Assembly (NCBI GenBank): GCA_040902105.1
Contig: JBBDXW010000063.1
Coordinates: 1 to 64,000, forward strand
Length of the DNA stretch: 64,000 nucleotides
Reading direction: 5' to 3'
Origin: IDS-8 sp040902105
GTDB lineage: Bacteria > Pseudomonadota > Gammaproteobacteria > Steroidobacterales > Woeseiaceae
Shown: one piece after another, positions 1-6,808 of the stretch
Position numbering within the stretch: position 1 is the first letter of the stretch
Layout: every line of letters starts with the position of its first letter
Made by a program: the position numbers and the translations under genes
The notes under the pieces: generated by a model
Database searches by the model: none
Told to the model about the DNA's origin: nothing
Seen by the model: the letters and a program-made list of their open reading frames with translations, nothing else

Positions 1-466
1 AATTAACTCCTTCCAGTGTGACAGTGATCTGTCCACTGAAGTGGGTCAAGCCCAGGTGGAACTGTGGGTGTAACTGTCAATGGCTCGAAGTTGGCTTCAG
101 TATCCTGACCTCTCCCCACCTTCATAGGGATATATCCGGGGGGGTCTGTACTGAAGGTATCTCACAGCCCCCTATAGTAACTCCCGTAAGGCTGAAACCG
201 TTGCTGCGTAAGGCTTTCAGCGGTTGGACGACCCGCCGAGACGGGCTGCACGTGGACCGTCGAGGCACCTCAGAAGCGTGCTCCGAGGGAGGACACGAAG
301 ACCTCGAAGTTGGCTTGCCGGCTGGTTGAGTATCTGGACACGTACGCAGGGGAACGCCTGTCAGTGCGGGCGTTGAAGACCTTCAAGGCCGCTCTGGATG
401 CAGCTCTAAGTCAGCTGGAAGGCTGGCGACACGATGGCCGGTCCGTGGCGAGAACTTAAGCACATA

Positions 467-487
467 GTTTCTCAGAAGCGACTATCT
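467..487 (+). repeat. 21-bp imperfect direct repeat, copy 1
   Basis: This copy reads GTTTCTCAGAAGCGACTATC plus T and matches 1318-1338 at 19 of 21 positions. The two copies stand in direct orientation about 850 bp apart, flanking the DUF1428 gene. Just inside each copy is a small palindrome (504-526 and 1208-1228). Each palindrome is close to the reverse complement of the other. Confidence 0.5.
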
Positions 488-591
488 GTGATAGTCCGTA
501 CTTGATCTGACGAACAGCGTCAGATCTTGATTTGCCGTACGACCGAATTGCCCCCAATTGCAGTCGCTAGGATGCTAAAATTTACCTCGTT

Positions 592-633
592 GCGAAGGGC
601 CGCCACTGACCCAAAGCGGGCCCTCGCATTTTG
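592..633 (+). terminator. Possible weak terminator upstream of DUF1428 gene
   Basis: The arms GCGAAGGGCC and GGGCCCTCGC (592-627) form an imperfect GC-rich stem followed by ATTTTGTT. The base pairing contains a bulge and the T-run is interrupted, so the call is weak. Confidence 0.3.
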
Positions 634-725
634 TTCGGAATAAGTGCGTTAAGCTGAGGCATTGCAAGAGAAATAGTAGTTTCCGGCTGAGAAAACTATA
701 GCCAGCCACAACTGTCGGGGCACTC

Positions 726-1106
726 ATGGCGAACTACATCGACGGATTCGTTTTACCCATTTCGCATGACCGCCTGGACGACTATAAGCGTCTTGTTGAG
801 GCGGCTGCAGAAATTTGGAAGGAACATGGCGCGCTCGATTACAGGGAATATGCCGGCGACGACCTGTTATTGGAGGGAACGCGCTCATTCACTGATCTCT
901 TAGCCGCAACCGAGGGTGAAACCATTGTATTTGGATGGGTGGAATTTGAGTCTCGTGAGGCACGTGATTTGGTAAATAAAAAGGTAGCGGCGGACCCAAG
1001 AATGGTGGATTTAATCAAATCTTCGAATTCAGGTTTTGATGCTGAACGGATGGCATACGGTGGTTTCCAGTCATTCGTTCGTTCATCTGTTGCCAACGTC
1101 GGATAA
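726..1106 (+). CDS. DUF1428 family protein (YbaA-like)
   Basis: The 126-residue product matches the DUF1428 family represented by E. coli YbaA. It opens with MANYIDGFVLPI, then KRLVEAAAEIWKEHGALDYREY, a central TIVFGWVEFESREARD segment, and a C-terminal RMAYGGFQSFV motif; these blocks and the length fit the family (about 115-125 aa). The fold belongs to the ferredoxin-like dimeric alpha/beta barrel type and no enzymatic role is established. The ATG follows GGGGCACTC, a weak ribosome site. The gene stands alone, lies between small direct repeats (467-487, 1318-1338), and has lower GC than the core genes, so it may have been acquired. Confidence 0.85.
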   Translation: MANYIDGFVLPISHDRLDDYKRLVEAAAEIWKEHGALDYREYAGDDLLLEGTRSFTDLLAATEGETIVFGWVEFESREARDLVNKKVAADPRMVDLIKSSNSGFDAERMAYGGFQSFVRSSVANVG

Positions 1107-1478
1107 CAAGTCGCTGCGCTGACCGCTTTTGGCCGAACGCGGAAGGTCGCTCGATACAATGTCGACCGGCTGCTTTTGGGAAAAGCCGAAGTTCAAGGCG
1201 CGATCCTATCTGACGCTGTTTGTCAGATCAGATTCCGACTATTACAACTATCTCTACTGAGACTTTGTGTGCTTAAACCCGACCCCTGATAGGAGCCTCC
1301 TCCGACTTAGTGGACATGTTTCTCAGAAGCGGCTACCTCTATTGGGACCTGTGTCCGTTAACTGCACCACGGTCAGGCTGACTTCCAGCTCGACTGACTC
1401 AGGGATGGTGCCCTCCCCGGAGCACCTCCCTAACAGCTCACATCCCGTCCAGCTCTCAGCTGAACTGCCAGTGGCCGA
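1107..1478. other. Non-coding spacer with palindrome and repeat
   Basis: I see no credible gene. The stretch contains a 7-bp-arm stem-loop at 1208-1228 (ATCTGAC, loop GCTGTTT, GTCAGAT). It resembles the reverse complement of the one at 504-526. It also contains the second copy of the 21-bp repeat at 1318-1338 and a short hairpin GGCTGCTTTTGGGAAAAGCC near 1169-1188. Confidence 0.4.
1318..1338 (+). repeat. 21-bp imperfect direct repeat, copy 2
   Basis: Matches the copy at 467-487 with two differences, in the same orientation. Together with the related palindromes the copies enclose about 850 bp carrying the DUF1428 gene. This could be the scar of a small mobile cassette or decayed insertion-sequence ends, but no transposase remains. 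Confidence 0.5.
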
Positions 1479-1970
1479 TCAACGGTCAGACTGGTGCTCT
1501 CGGATCGCCTCCTCGCCGTGATCCTGTACCTCAAGCCATCGCTCTTCGTCGACGTAAATCTGCCCCCAAGCACGGCGCTGTCGTTCAATTTCCTCCAATG
1601 TCTCGCCTGCCTCATCGTAGTACTCGCCCTCACGGAAACCAAACTCACCACTGCCGTCTCGGTACCAGCATGTCCAGCGCTCAACAGACGCAACCGCGCA
1701 GTTCGTATGTTTATCCGGGGGAACCGTCGGCAGCTCGGGAAACCAAGAAACCACGACCTGCTGGTCAACGAGCACTCGGTACCTCATCGGCTGGTTGGTC
1801 AACCAATAACCCCCGACACACTCTTCACCAACCAGCTCGCCTTCGTAGCACTCGATCGTGTAGATCGTGAGGACGTTATCTTCGTCAATGGGCAGATTGT
1901 CTGCCGCAACACCGCTGATGGTCGACATGCCAGCGATTGCTAAGCATGTCGCAAGACTATGTCGTCGCAC
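1479..1970 (-). CDS. Small exported protein, unknown function
   Basis: The product has 163 residues and starts with GTG; AAGGGG lies about 10 bases upstream. Residues 1-23 (RRHSLATCLAIAGMSTISGVA) look like a signal peptide with cleavage near SGVAA-D. The mature part is acidic, with four cysteines in two clusters (ECYEGELVGEEC and NCAVASVERWTCW) that could form disulfides in the periplasm. The C-terminal third is charged and helical. I do not recognise a family. It lies upstream of and in the same orientation as another small secreted protein gene at 2054-2386, separated by about 80 bases. Confidence 0.5.
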   Translation of the reverse strand: MRRHSLATCLAIAGMSTISGVAADNLPIDEDNVLTIYTIECYEGELVGEECVGGYWLTNQPMRYRVLVDQQVVVSWFPELPTVPPDKHTNCAVASVERWTCWYRDGSGEFGFREGEYYDEAGETLEEIERQRRAWGQIYVDEERWLEVQDHGEEAIREHQSDR

Positions 1971-2053
1971 CTTTACATCCCCTTCAAATCAACCCCAATG
2001 CACCTATTCACTCGCGAGTGCGCCTCGTGCCGCCACTACCGTGACGCCTGGAA

Positions 2054-2386
2054 TCAGGGCCACGGGAACTGGTTGAACGTTCGTAGAACCTCCCCGCACG
2101 AATCAGGGCTCTTGCCATCACGTTGCTGCTGAGCATGATGCTGAACACCTGCCATGAAGATTGGAAGGTATGTCTGCTGATCTTTGGAGCCGGGAGGGAA
2201 CTTGGCATCCATCCAACGCCCAACCCGTTCAGAGGCTGTTGCAACATCCGCCCCACAGGCCACACCACGACCGAGGATAACGGCGTAGGTGGTCAGCTTG
2301 TCGATGTCCGCATCCGTCGCGGCGTACGTCACGCCGGGCGCAGCAAGCAACAACGGGATCAGGGCGATCAGGTAACTTATTTTCAT
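2054..2386 (-). CDS. Small secreted protein, unknown function
   Basis: The product has 110 residues, translated from the ATG at 2386, which follows GGGGGTACAACA. Residues 1-22 form a clear Sec signal peptide (MKISYLIALIPLLLAAPGVTYA). The mature 88 residues are predicted helical, with two cysteines (GRGVACGAD and SPDSCGE) that could pair. No family is recognised. The gene is transcribed toward the 163-aa exported protein and away from the HEPN-like gene, from which it is separated by about 75 bases. It may belong to a leftward group of three accessory genes (2977 to 1479). Confidence 0.55.
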   Translation of the reverse strand: MKISYLIALIPLLLAAPGVTYAATDADIDKLTTYAVILGRGVACGADVATASERVGRWMDAKFPPGSKDQQTYLPIFMAGVQHHAQQQRDGKSPDSCGEVLRTFNQFPWP

Positions 2387-2461
2387 TGTTGTACCCCCAG
2401 TCAAGCCACCCTCACACCATACACCCGAGGGAGGCCATGTGTCGTGCCCAACGAGCGCCGA

Positions 2462-2977
2462 TCAGAGCACCGGTTGCTGGTCCGGTCTTACCGGAAGCAT
2501 CTGTAACGTGCGCAAGCCGCTGAGTAGGGCATTGGCAGCCAGTGCGATCTGATCGATGTGCTGCAGCGTTACATCACCCTGTCGGATGTACTCAAAATCC
2601 TTCTTCTTGTACATCTCGTCAGACTCCGTAATCACCTCTATCAACATGTCGGATAGCTCCGGGCAGTGGTCGCGAAGACTTCGCTCGATGCAGGCTCCGA
2701 GCGAAGCGTTCAGGTTGTGTCCGACACCGCCCGGAGGTCTTAGCTCTTGTAGGCCCGACCCCGTGTGAAGCATGTAAGCCTTTAACGCCAACTCGATGCT
2801 GTGCAGGTAGTTGAAGTAGATCGGGAAAGGCACCAACGTGTGATGCCGTTGGTTCTCTGGCAGGCGGGACCGATGTCTCTCAAGACCGCCTTCTGCTACC
2901 TGACAATACTCTTCGGCGAAGCGTAAGGTCCCGAGCGGCGTTGCCTGACGCCAGTCGTCGTTGTCCGCATTAGGCAT
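2462..2977 (-). CDS. HEPN-like domain protein
   Basis: The ATG at 2977 is chosen over one nine codons upstream because GGGGGA sits seven bases before it. The 171-residue product is mostly helical. Its core reads FNYLHSIELALKAYMLHTGSG, then GHNLNASLGACIE, then FEYIRQGDVTLQHIDQIALAANALL. This is the pattern of small HEPN proteins: an amphipathic ALKAYL helix, a GH-[DN]-L turn and a terminal helix after an Arg. The classical R-x4-6-H ribonuclease motif is not exact (R-x7-H), so RNase activity is uncertain. HEPN proteins usually act in toxin-antitoxin or antiphage systems. It diverges from the 3025-4469 operon, which carries a second HEPN protein. Confidence 0.55.
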   Translation of the reverse strand: MPNADNDDWRQATPLGTLRFAEEYCQVAEGGLERHRSRLPENQRHHTLVPFPIYFNYLHSIELALKAYMLHTGSGLQELRPPGGVGHNLNASLGACIERSLRDHCPELSDMLIEVITESDEMYKKKDFEYIRQGDVTLQHIDQIALAANALLSGLRTLQMLPVRPDQQPVL

Positions 2978-3024
2978 CGTACTGTCCCCCAAGCAACTGT
3001 TCACCCCAAGTATACGAGGAGATC

Positions 3025-3273
3025 ATGCAAGGATTCACCCGCCGTGCTCTCCAGACACCAATGATCAAGTGTCCGTGTGACGTCTGTGGCGTCACCATCC
3101 GCGTCGTGTCACTCGACACCCGCTACTGCGGTCCTGCCTGTGAGGCGCTGCACGTGCGCCGGAAGAACGCTGAAGCTGCCGACCTGCCGCACACACATCC
3201 CGACCAACATCCCATCACGCCTGAGCAGGAAGCGCTACACCGGCGCGGCTTGCGCAAGAGAGGACTCGCCTAA
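3025..3273 (+). CDS. Small zinc-ribbon-like protein
   Basis: The product has 82 residues; the ATG follows GAGGAGATC, a strong ribosome site. Residues 17-38 carry CPCDVCG and YCGPAC, a C-x2-C...C-x3-C arrangement typical of a treble-clef or zinc-ribbon knuckle. The remainder is polar and basic, ending RRGLRKRGLA. Such proteins often bind nucleic acids, but no specific function can be assigned. The stop overlaps the start of the next small gene as TAATG. This suggests translational coupling in a three-gene operon ending with a HEPN protein. Confidence 0.6.
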   Translation: MQGFTRRALQTPMIKCPCDVCGVTIRVVSLDTRYCGPACEALHVRRKNAEAADLPHTHPDQHPITPEQEALHRRGLRKRGLA

Positions 3274-3431
3274 TGACAAGCCACGACCGAACGGCGAGCG
3301 CACGTATTCGGCGACACCATACCCCGGAACTATCCACGACCCAGATTCCCGCAGGGCGCAGCTCAGGAGACAGAATCATGGCTGACGGCTACACTGCTGA
3401 CAGATATGCGTTCGATCAGTTTGCAAGATAG
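3273..3431 (+). CDS. 52-aa protein coupled between zinc-ribbon and HEPN genes
   Basis: The ATG at 3273 overlaps the preceding TAA, and the TAG at 3429-3431 abuts the ATG of the downstream 345-aa gene at 3432. The reading frame is open for 52 codons; an internal ATG at 3378 follows AGGAGACAGAATC and would give a 17-aa product. The N-terminal part is rich in Arg, His and Thr. The C-terminal part (MADGYTADRYAFDQFAR) is tyrosine-rich. No family is recognised. The abutting stop and start codons on both sides suggest it is translated, either as a real small protein or as a leader that controls the HEPN gene. Confidence 0.45.
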   Translation: MTSHDRTASARIRRHHTPELSTTQIPAGRSSGDRIMADGYTADRYAFDQFAR

Positions 3432-4469
3432 ATGAGCCCAAGAAGAGCACTGTACTGGCGTCGTCGTCAGAAGATTCCGCTGATTCCATTTGTGGAAAGG
3501 GAAGCGATGCACAAAGTGTGGCGCAATCCCGGGTACTCGATTCGATTGTTCGATCCGCGCGGGCACTATCCAGCAGGCAAGATAGCCGCCCCGAATGCAC
3601 TGTACTGGGGAGCGCCGGACCTGACGTTTATGGCTACGTGGAGCGCACCATGGGATTGGTACAAGCTGGATATGCCATATACAGAAATGGACTGGGCAAC
3701 GCCGCAAGAACTTAAGCTACTCGCGTCGATCCTACTGTGTGAGCGCGAAGATGGACCGAGGACGTGCTTCTATCCCGTTCATCGATTTTCGATGCGCCTT
3801 GATGCTGAAAAGCTCAATCTTGAGTCACCATGGATTGCTACCCGCATTAAAGATTCCATTATTGAACGATCACATCGCCCTGACATGATGATAGGTGAAG
3901 GCGCTATTCTGGAGTGTCGGAAAGGGAAGTACAGCCTCTTCAAGAAATCATGCCTTGAGATTGCGCGTCAGCCGGAGTTCTTCGAAAGAATCTCCACAGA
4001 TGACTATCTTTTCTTAAGAGGTATAGGGGCGCTCCTTAAAGCCGATATGTTGACTCGACATTATGAGTTTTGGGAAGAAGCCATTGTTATCTCTTTCATA
4101 GCTCTGGAGGCATCGTTTCAAATGGTCCTCCGAGAACTCCGACAGTCCGGTATCGTTGAACCGACCTCCAAAGATGCTGCCGCTTGGCTTCATCAGTCGT
4201 TCAACGAGCCCTTCGGACTTGAGCCCGTCGAGCGTTATTTTCAGGCTGTTTACGACCAGCGCATCATGACGCTACACCCTGTTAGTCGCTTAGGTGTTAA
4301 TCCATATGCGCCCCTGTTTCACGATGACTATTCGTTGCTGCGTCGAGACGTTCCTTCGATCTTTGCCTATCTGCTCACCGGACGTCATAGTCCTGAGTAT
4401 CTAACGACGATAGCCCGCTTCGGAAAGACCAACTCGAACCGTGCTGGAGGTCAGGAGCGGAAGGAGTGA
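3432..4469 (+). CDS. HEPN-domain protein with R-x4-H motif, possible defence effector
   Basis: The product has 345 residues. The N-terminal half (about 1-190) is of unknown type. From about residue 200 the protein is helical and resembles HEPN domains: FWEEAIVISFIALEASFQMVLREL, then YDQRIMTLHP with R277-x4-H282, then a closing helix DYSLLRRDVPSIFAYLLTG. R-x4-6-H is the catalytic motif of HEPN ribonucleases found in Abi proteins and toxins. The first ATG directly follows the stop of the 52-aa gene. A second in-frame ATG at 3507 has AAGGGAAG upstream and may be the true start. The gene is last in the 3025-4469 operon and has lower GC than the core. Function in defence is inferred. Confidence 0.6.
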   Translation: MSPRRALYWRRRQKIPLIPFVEREAMHKVWRNPGYSIRLFDPRGHYPAGKIAAPNALYWGAPDLTFMATWSAPWDWYKLDMPYTEMDWATPQELKLLASILLCEREDGPRTCFYPVHRFSMRLDAEKLNLESPWIATRIKDSIIERSHRPDMMIGEGAILECRKGKYSLFKKSCLEIARQPEFFERISTDDYLFLRGIGALLKADMLTRHYEFWEEAIVISFIALEASFQMVLRELRQSGIVEPTSKDAAAWLHQSFNEPFGLEPVERYFQAVYDQRIMTLHPVSRLGVNPYAPLFHDDYSLLRRDVPSIFAYLLTGRHSPEYLTTIARFGKTNSNRAGGQERKE

Positions 4470-4627
4470 CAGGCCGACGATAGGGAAGTCGGAGTGACAC
4501 CCCGTCGTGGTAAAGCGCGCAAGATCGCGGACTCACCGTCGAGCTGCGTAGATCGCTGTACTCGCAGTCTGTACTCCCATTCGTCCATAACTATCATCAA
4601 CTTCTTGATTCTAAACGACTTCTCTAC

Positions 4628-4652
4628 GATGGTGGTGATGGGTGGACTTGAA
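4628..4652 (+). repeat. Distal attachment site (25-bp copy of tRNA 3' end)
   Basis: Identical over 25 bases to 15821-15845, which covers the CCA end, acceptor stem and T-arm of the tRNA(CAU) gene. Core: GGTGGTGATGGGTGGACTTG at 4631-4650. Identity stops abruptly on both sides (C versus A before; GCAAAG versus CCACCG after), as expected for a site-specific integration boundary. Confidence 0.9.
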
Positions 4653-4729
4653 GCAAAGTTTCGATATCTCGGGACATCCTCACCTTGACTCGTTCGTCCG
4701 CAACCGTTTGTTTTCCCTTAGGTTCTAGT

Positions 4730-4748
4730 TATCTTCAAGCTATCTTCA
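4730..4748 (+). promoter_or_regulatory. Paired TATCTTCA repeats before the integrase gene
   Basis: TATCTTCA occurs at 4730-4737 and 4741-4748, spaced 11 bp, about one helical turn. The pair lies between the att repeat and the integrase start. It may be an arm-type recombinase site or an operator for a regulator such as the AlpA-like protein. The assignment is inference from position and spacing. Confidence 0.35.
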
Positions 4749-4789
4749 GTCGTCATAGCTAGTGGAAAACACCCCGAGGAGACCGACAT

Positions 4790-6025
4790 ATGGACGCACG
4801 CAGAGTCCAGCTCACGACCGCGTATTGTCGCGACGCCAGGTTCGCGCCACAAGGAAGACAGGTCCAGATCCGCGACTCAAGGCTGCGCGGCTTCTACATG
4901 AACAAGGGATCGACCTGCAAGACGTTCATGTGCCAGGCCGACTGCGTAGACGCTCTCGGGAGAAGGAAGACCGTCCGCCTGAAGATCGGCGACGTCGAGC
5001 TGATGGAGGCGGACGACGCCCGGAACGAGGCGAGGAAGCTGATCGCCAGTATCAAGGCCGGCGAACACACGAAGACCGACAAGCCGCACGACGTGACGCT
5101 GCGGGAGGCTTGGGAGTCGTTCTCGAAGAGGCGCGGCGCGAAGCTCTCGAAGGAGACGATCAGGTCGTACAGCAAGGCTCTCGACATCGTGCTCCCGGAC
5201 TTCCTCGATCTCCCCCTCAAGAATCTCTCCAGCACCGCCGCCGGTCGCGAACTCGTCGCGGAACGGCACGAGCAGGAGACGACGGATCGCGGCCCTTACA
5301 TGGCGAACCGCGCGATGCAGACGCTGCGCACCGTCTACAACGACGCGAGGAGGCGCTACGACGGCCTGCCCAGCATGTCGCCGACGGCGCTCGTCAACTT
5401 CAACGAGGAGCGGCGCTACGAGCTGGAAGACGGCGTGCTGCCGCAGTTCTGGGCGGCGCTGGACAAGATCGAGAACCCGGTCAAGCGCGCGTTGCACGCG
5501 ACGCTGCTCCTATCCGGCTCCCGCCCTGGCGCCCTGTGCCGGCTCAAGTGGAAGAACGTAGACACCGAGCGTCGGACCGCGTTCATCGAGAATCCGAAGG
5601 GCGGCGAGAAGCGCGCCTTCGAGCTCGTGCTGTCGCGGCGGATGATCGAGTACATGGAAGCGGCCCGCTACGACGACGAGTGGGTGTTCTTCGGAATGAA
5701 GAGCCAGAACTCGTACCGCGAGTCGTCGATGCCCGTGCCTGCGGGCAAGCTACGGAACATCTACCAGGCCGTGGCGAAGAAGATCCACGTCGACAGCCTG
5801 TTCCTGAAACTGCTGGTCAACCACAAACTGATGGACGTCACCCACGGCTACGCCGGGCAGCGGTCGATACTGCTCGAAACTTTGATCGCGGAACAGGAGC
5901 GGATCAGCGCCGCCCTGCTTCCATCTGGAGCAAAGGGTATCCGTCGGCGTCCTGCTGAACCACGCGGCGACAGTCGGTCACGTCACGGTACATCAGCTAC
6001 GAGGCGCTGCACGGCGCGTTCGTAA
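4790..6025 (+). CDS. int: Tyrosine recombinase (integrase)
   Basis: The ATG at 4790 follows GAGGAGACCGACAT. The 411-residue product has an N-terminal arm-binding domain (about 1-95), a core-binding SAM-like domain (about 100-190) and a C-terminal catalytic domain. Catalytic residues visible are R245 (LLSGSRPGALCRLKW), K270, R322 (GKLRNIYQAVA), H345 (LLVNHK) and nucleophile Y354 (DVTHGY). The histidine normally starting the HxxR box is glycine (G319). It lies directly inside the distal att site and would recombine the 25-bp tRNA repeats. The last 40 residues are arginine-rich and non-conserved, as if the original end was lost; a relic of another integrase C-terminus overlaps in other frames. 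Confidence 0.85.
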   Translation: MDARRVQLTTAYCRDARFAPQGRQVQIRDSRLRGFYMNKGSTCKTFMCQADCVDALGRRKTVRLKIGDVELMEADDARNEARKLIASIKAGEHTKTDKPHDVTLREAWESFSKRRGAKLSKETIRSYSKALDIVLPDFLDLPLKNLSSTAAGRELVAERHEQETTDRGPYMANRAMQTLRTVYNDARRRYDGLPSMSPTALVNFNEERRYELEDGVLPQFWAALDKIENPVKRALHATLLLSGSRPGALCRLKWKNVDTERRTAFIENPKGGEKRAFELVLSRRMIEYMEAARYDDEWVFFGMKSQNSYRESSMPVPAGKLRNIYQAVAKKIHVDSLFLKLLVNHKLMDVTHGYAGQRSILLETLIAEQERISAALLPSGAKGIRRRPAEPRGDSRSRHGTSATRRCTARS

Positions 6026-6087
6026 AGGCGCGGGTAGAGATTAGCCGGGCGATACTGGATCGGCTGCTATTGGCGCCGCTCATCTAA
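5916..6087 (+). pseudogene. Relic of a second integrase C-terminus
   Basis: Two overlapping frames encode recombinase-like pieces. The frame through 5943 reads VGVLLNHAATVGHVT. The frame from 5983 reads SRYISYEALHGAFVKARVEI and continues SRAILDRLLLAPLI to a TAA at 6085-6087. Joined by one frameshift they give the usual LLNH..VT..YI signature and terminal helix of a tyrosine integrase. It follows the complete LVNHKLMDVTHGY block of the intact gene, so the region carries two C-terminal ends. It may be debris from an earlier integrase or from recombination between related islands. Confidence 0.55.
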
Positions 6088-6777
6088 AAATGGAAAGTCA
6101 ACCCGGATAGAGTGAAGCGTCTTCTCCTCGACGTTTCGGTCAGTATCTTTTAGCTGACGCAACTCGTAGTCATTCACCCATAGATCGCCGTTCCATGTCA
6201 CGACGATGCTTTGCGAAAAGGTTGCAGCTCTAGAAAATATGACCACGTTGAACCAATTGTCCTGAGCCTTCTTTATTGTGCTCTTTGCATTGATCATGGT
6301 GGGTCCCATTTGGGGAAATACATCTCCGATCCGGCCGCTAAATAATATCTGCATGTTGGAGCCTTCAATTCCTTCACCGATGGGAACGCGTTGTGAAATA
6401 TGGACAACGGGGGCGATTACGGGTGCGTCAGAATTATTGAGGAGGCCGAACGTAATAGGAACAGTATCAGGGATTACTATGCCGTCTCTTTTGACTATCT
6501 CAGGCGATATCTGAGTAAAAAAAGGAACCACAAATCCGTGCCCTCCTTCGCCAGTTACCTGGCGAATCGTTTTCTCAGCTGCCGATCGCAGTTCACTTTG
6601 CAGACGTGCATTCTCATCTGCGCGCCTTAGCAACTCCCCGTTCTTAGTCATTAGCTCATCACGATGGCGGGTTGCCTCGTTTCCTGCGTGTCGGTTCGAC
6701 AGAAAGACGCCGAAGGCGGCGATAATGGCCGCGCCTAACGCTATACCCTGACCATATGGAGCAAGCCAGTCCAACAT
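6067..6777 (-). CDS. Membrane-anchored coiled-coil protein, AbiJ operon partner
   Basis: The product has 236 residues; the ATG follows GAGGAATGCCGTC. Residues 8-27 form one transmembrane helix (GIALGAAIIAAFGVFL). Residues 33-73 are a charged coiled coil (DELMTKNGELLRRADENARL onward). The remaining 160 residues are beta-rich and probably a soluble domain. No family is recognised. The gene begins 31 bases after the AbiJ-like gene and shares its strand, so the two form an operon. Its GC is clearly lower than that of the replication and packaging genes, as is typical of exchangeable cargo. Its 3' end overlaps the integrase relic on the other strand. A sensor or partner role in the defence module is inference. 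Confidence 0.6.
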   Translation of the reverse strand: MLDWLAPYGQGIALGAAIIAAFGVFLSNRHAGNEATRHRDELMTKNGELLRRADENARLQSELRSAAEKTIRQVTGEGGHGFVVPFFTQISPEIVKRDGIVIPDTVPITFGLLNNSDAPVIAPVVHISQRVPIGEGIEGSNMQILFSGRIGDVFPQMGPTMINAKSTIKKAQDNWFNVVIFSRAATFSQSIVVTWNGDLWVNDYELRQLKDTDRNVEEKTLHSIRVDFPFLDERRQ

Positions 6778-6808
6778 GACGGCATTCCTCGTAGAGGACT
6801 TGTGGATG

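Larger units (their letters stand above)
1..725. other. Gene-poor flank with relics and repeats
   Basis: No convincing gene is visible here. Bases 310-459 can be read from a TTG as about 49 residues with protein-like composition (it contains YLDTYAGERLSVRALKTF), but there is no ATG or GTG start in that frame after the stop at 193, so this may be the 3' end of a broken gene. The stretch also holds one copy of a 21-bp repeat (467-487), a stem-loop with 9-bp arms (504-526) and a GC-rich hairpin at 592-627 followed by ATTTTGTT, which may be a weak rightward terminator. Confidence 0.4.
4470..4789. other. Spacer holding the distal att site and integrase promoter region
   Basis: No gene is supported. 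The stretch contains the 25-bp att repeat (4628-4652) and, about 80 bases further on, two TATCTTCA direct repeats (4730-4748). The strong ribosome site GAGGAG of the integrase sits at 4775-4780. Confidence 0.6.

Noticed and set aside
1100..1200. Integron attC site after the DUF1428 gene
   Set aside because: The sequence GGATAACAAGTCGCTGCGC is attC-like at first sight, but no matching GTTRRRY end or complementary inner arm follows.
1260..1345. Insertion-sequence terminal repeat (IS3-like) around the 21-bp repeat
   Set aside because: The motif recalls IS ends, but there is no transposase remnant, no matched inverted terminal repeat and no target duplication.
4494..4688. 64-codon frame across the distal att site
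   Set aside because: It runs through the att repeat with no ribosome site and no protein-like conservation.
4762..5958. 398-codon frame overlapping the integrase on the same strand
   Set aside because: Highly Arg/Gly-rich translation without motifs; the other frame encodes a tyrosine recombinase with catalytic residues.
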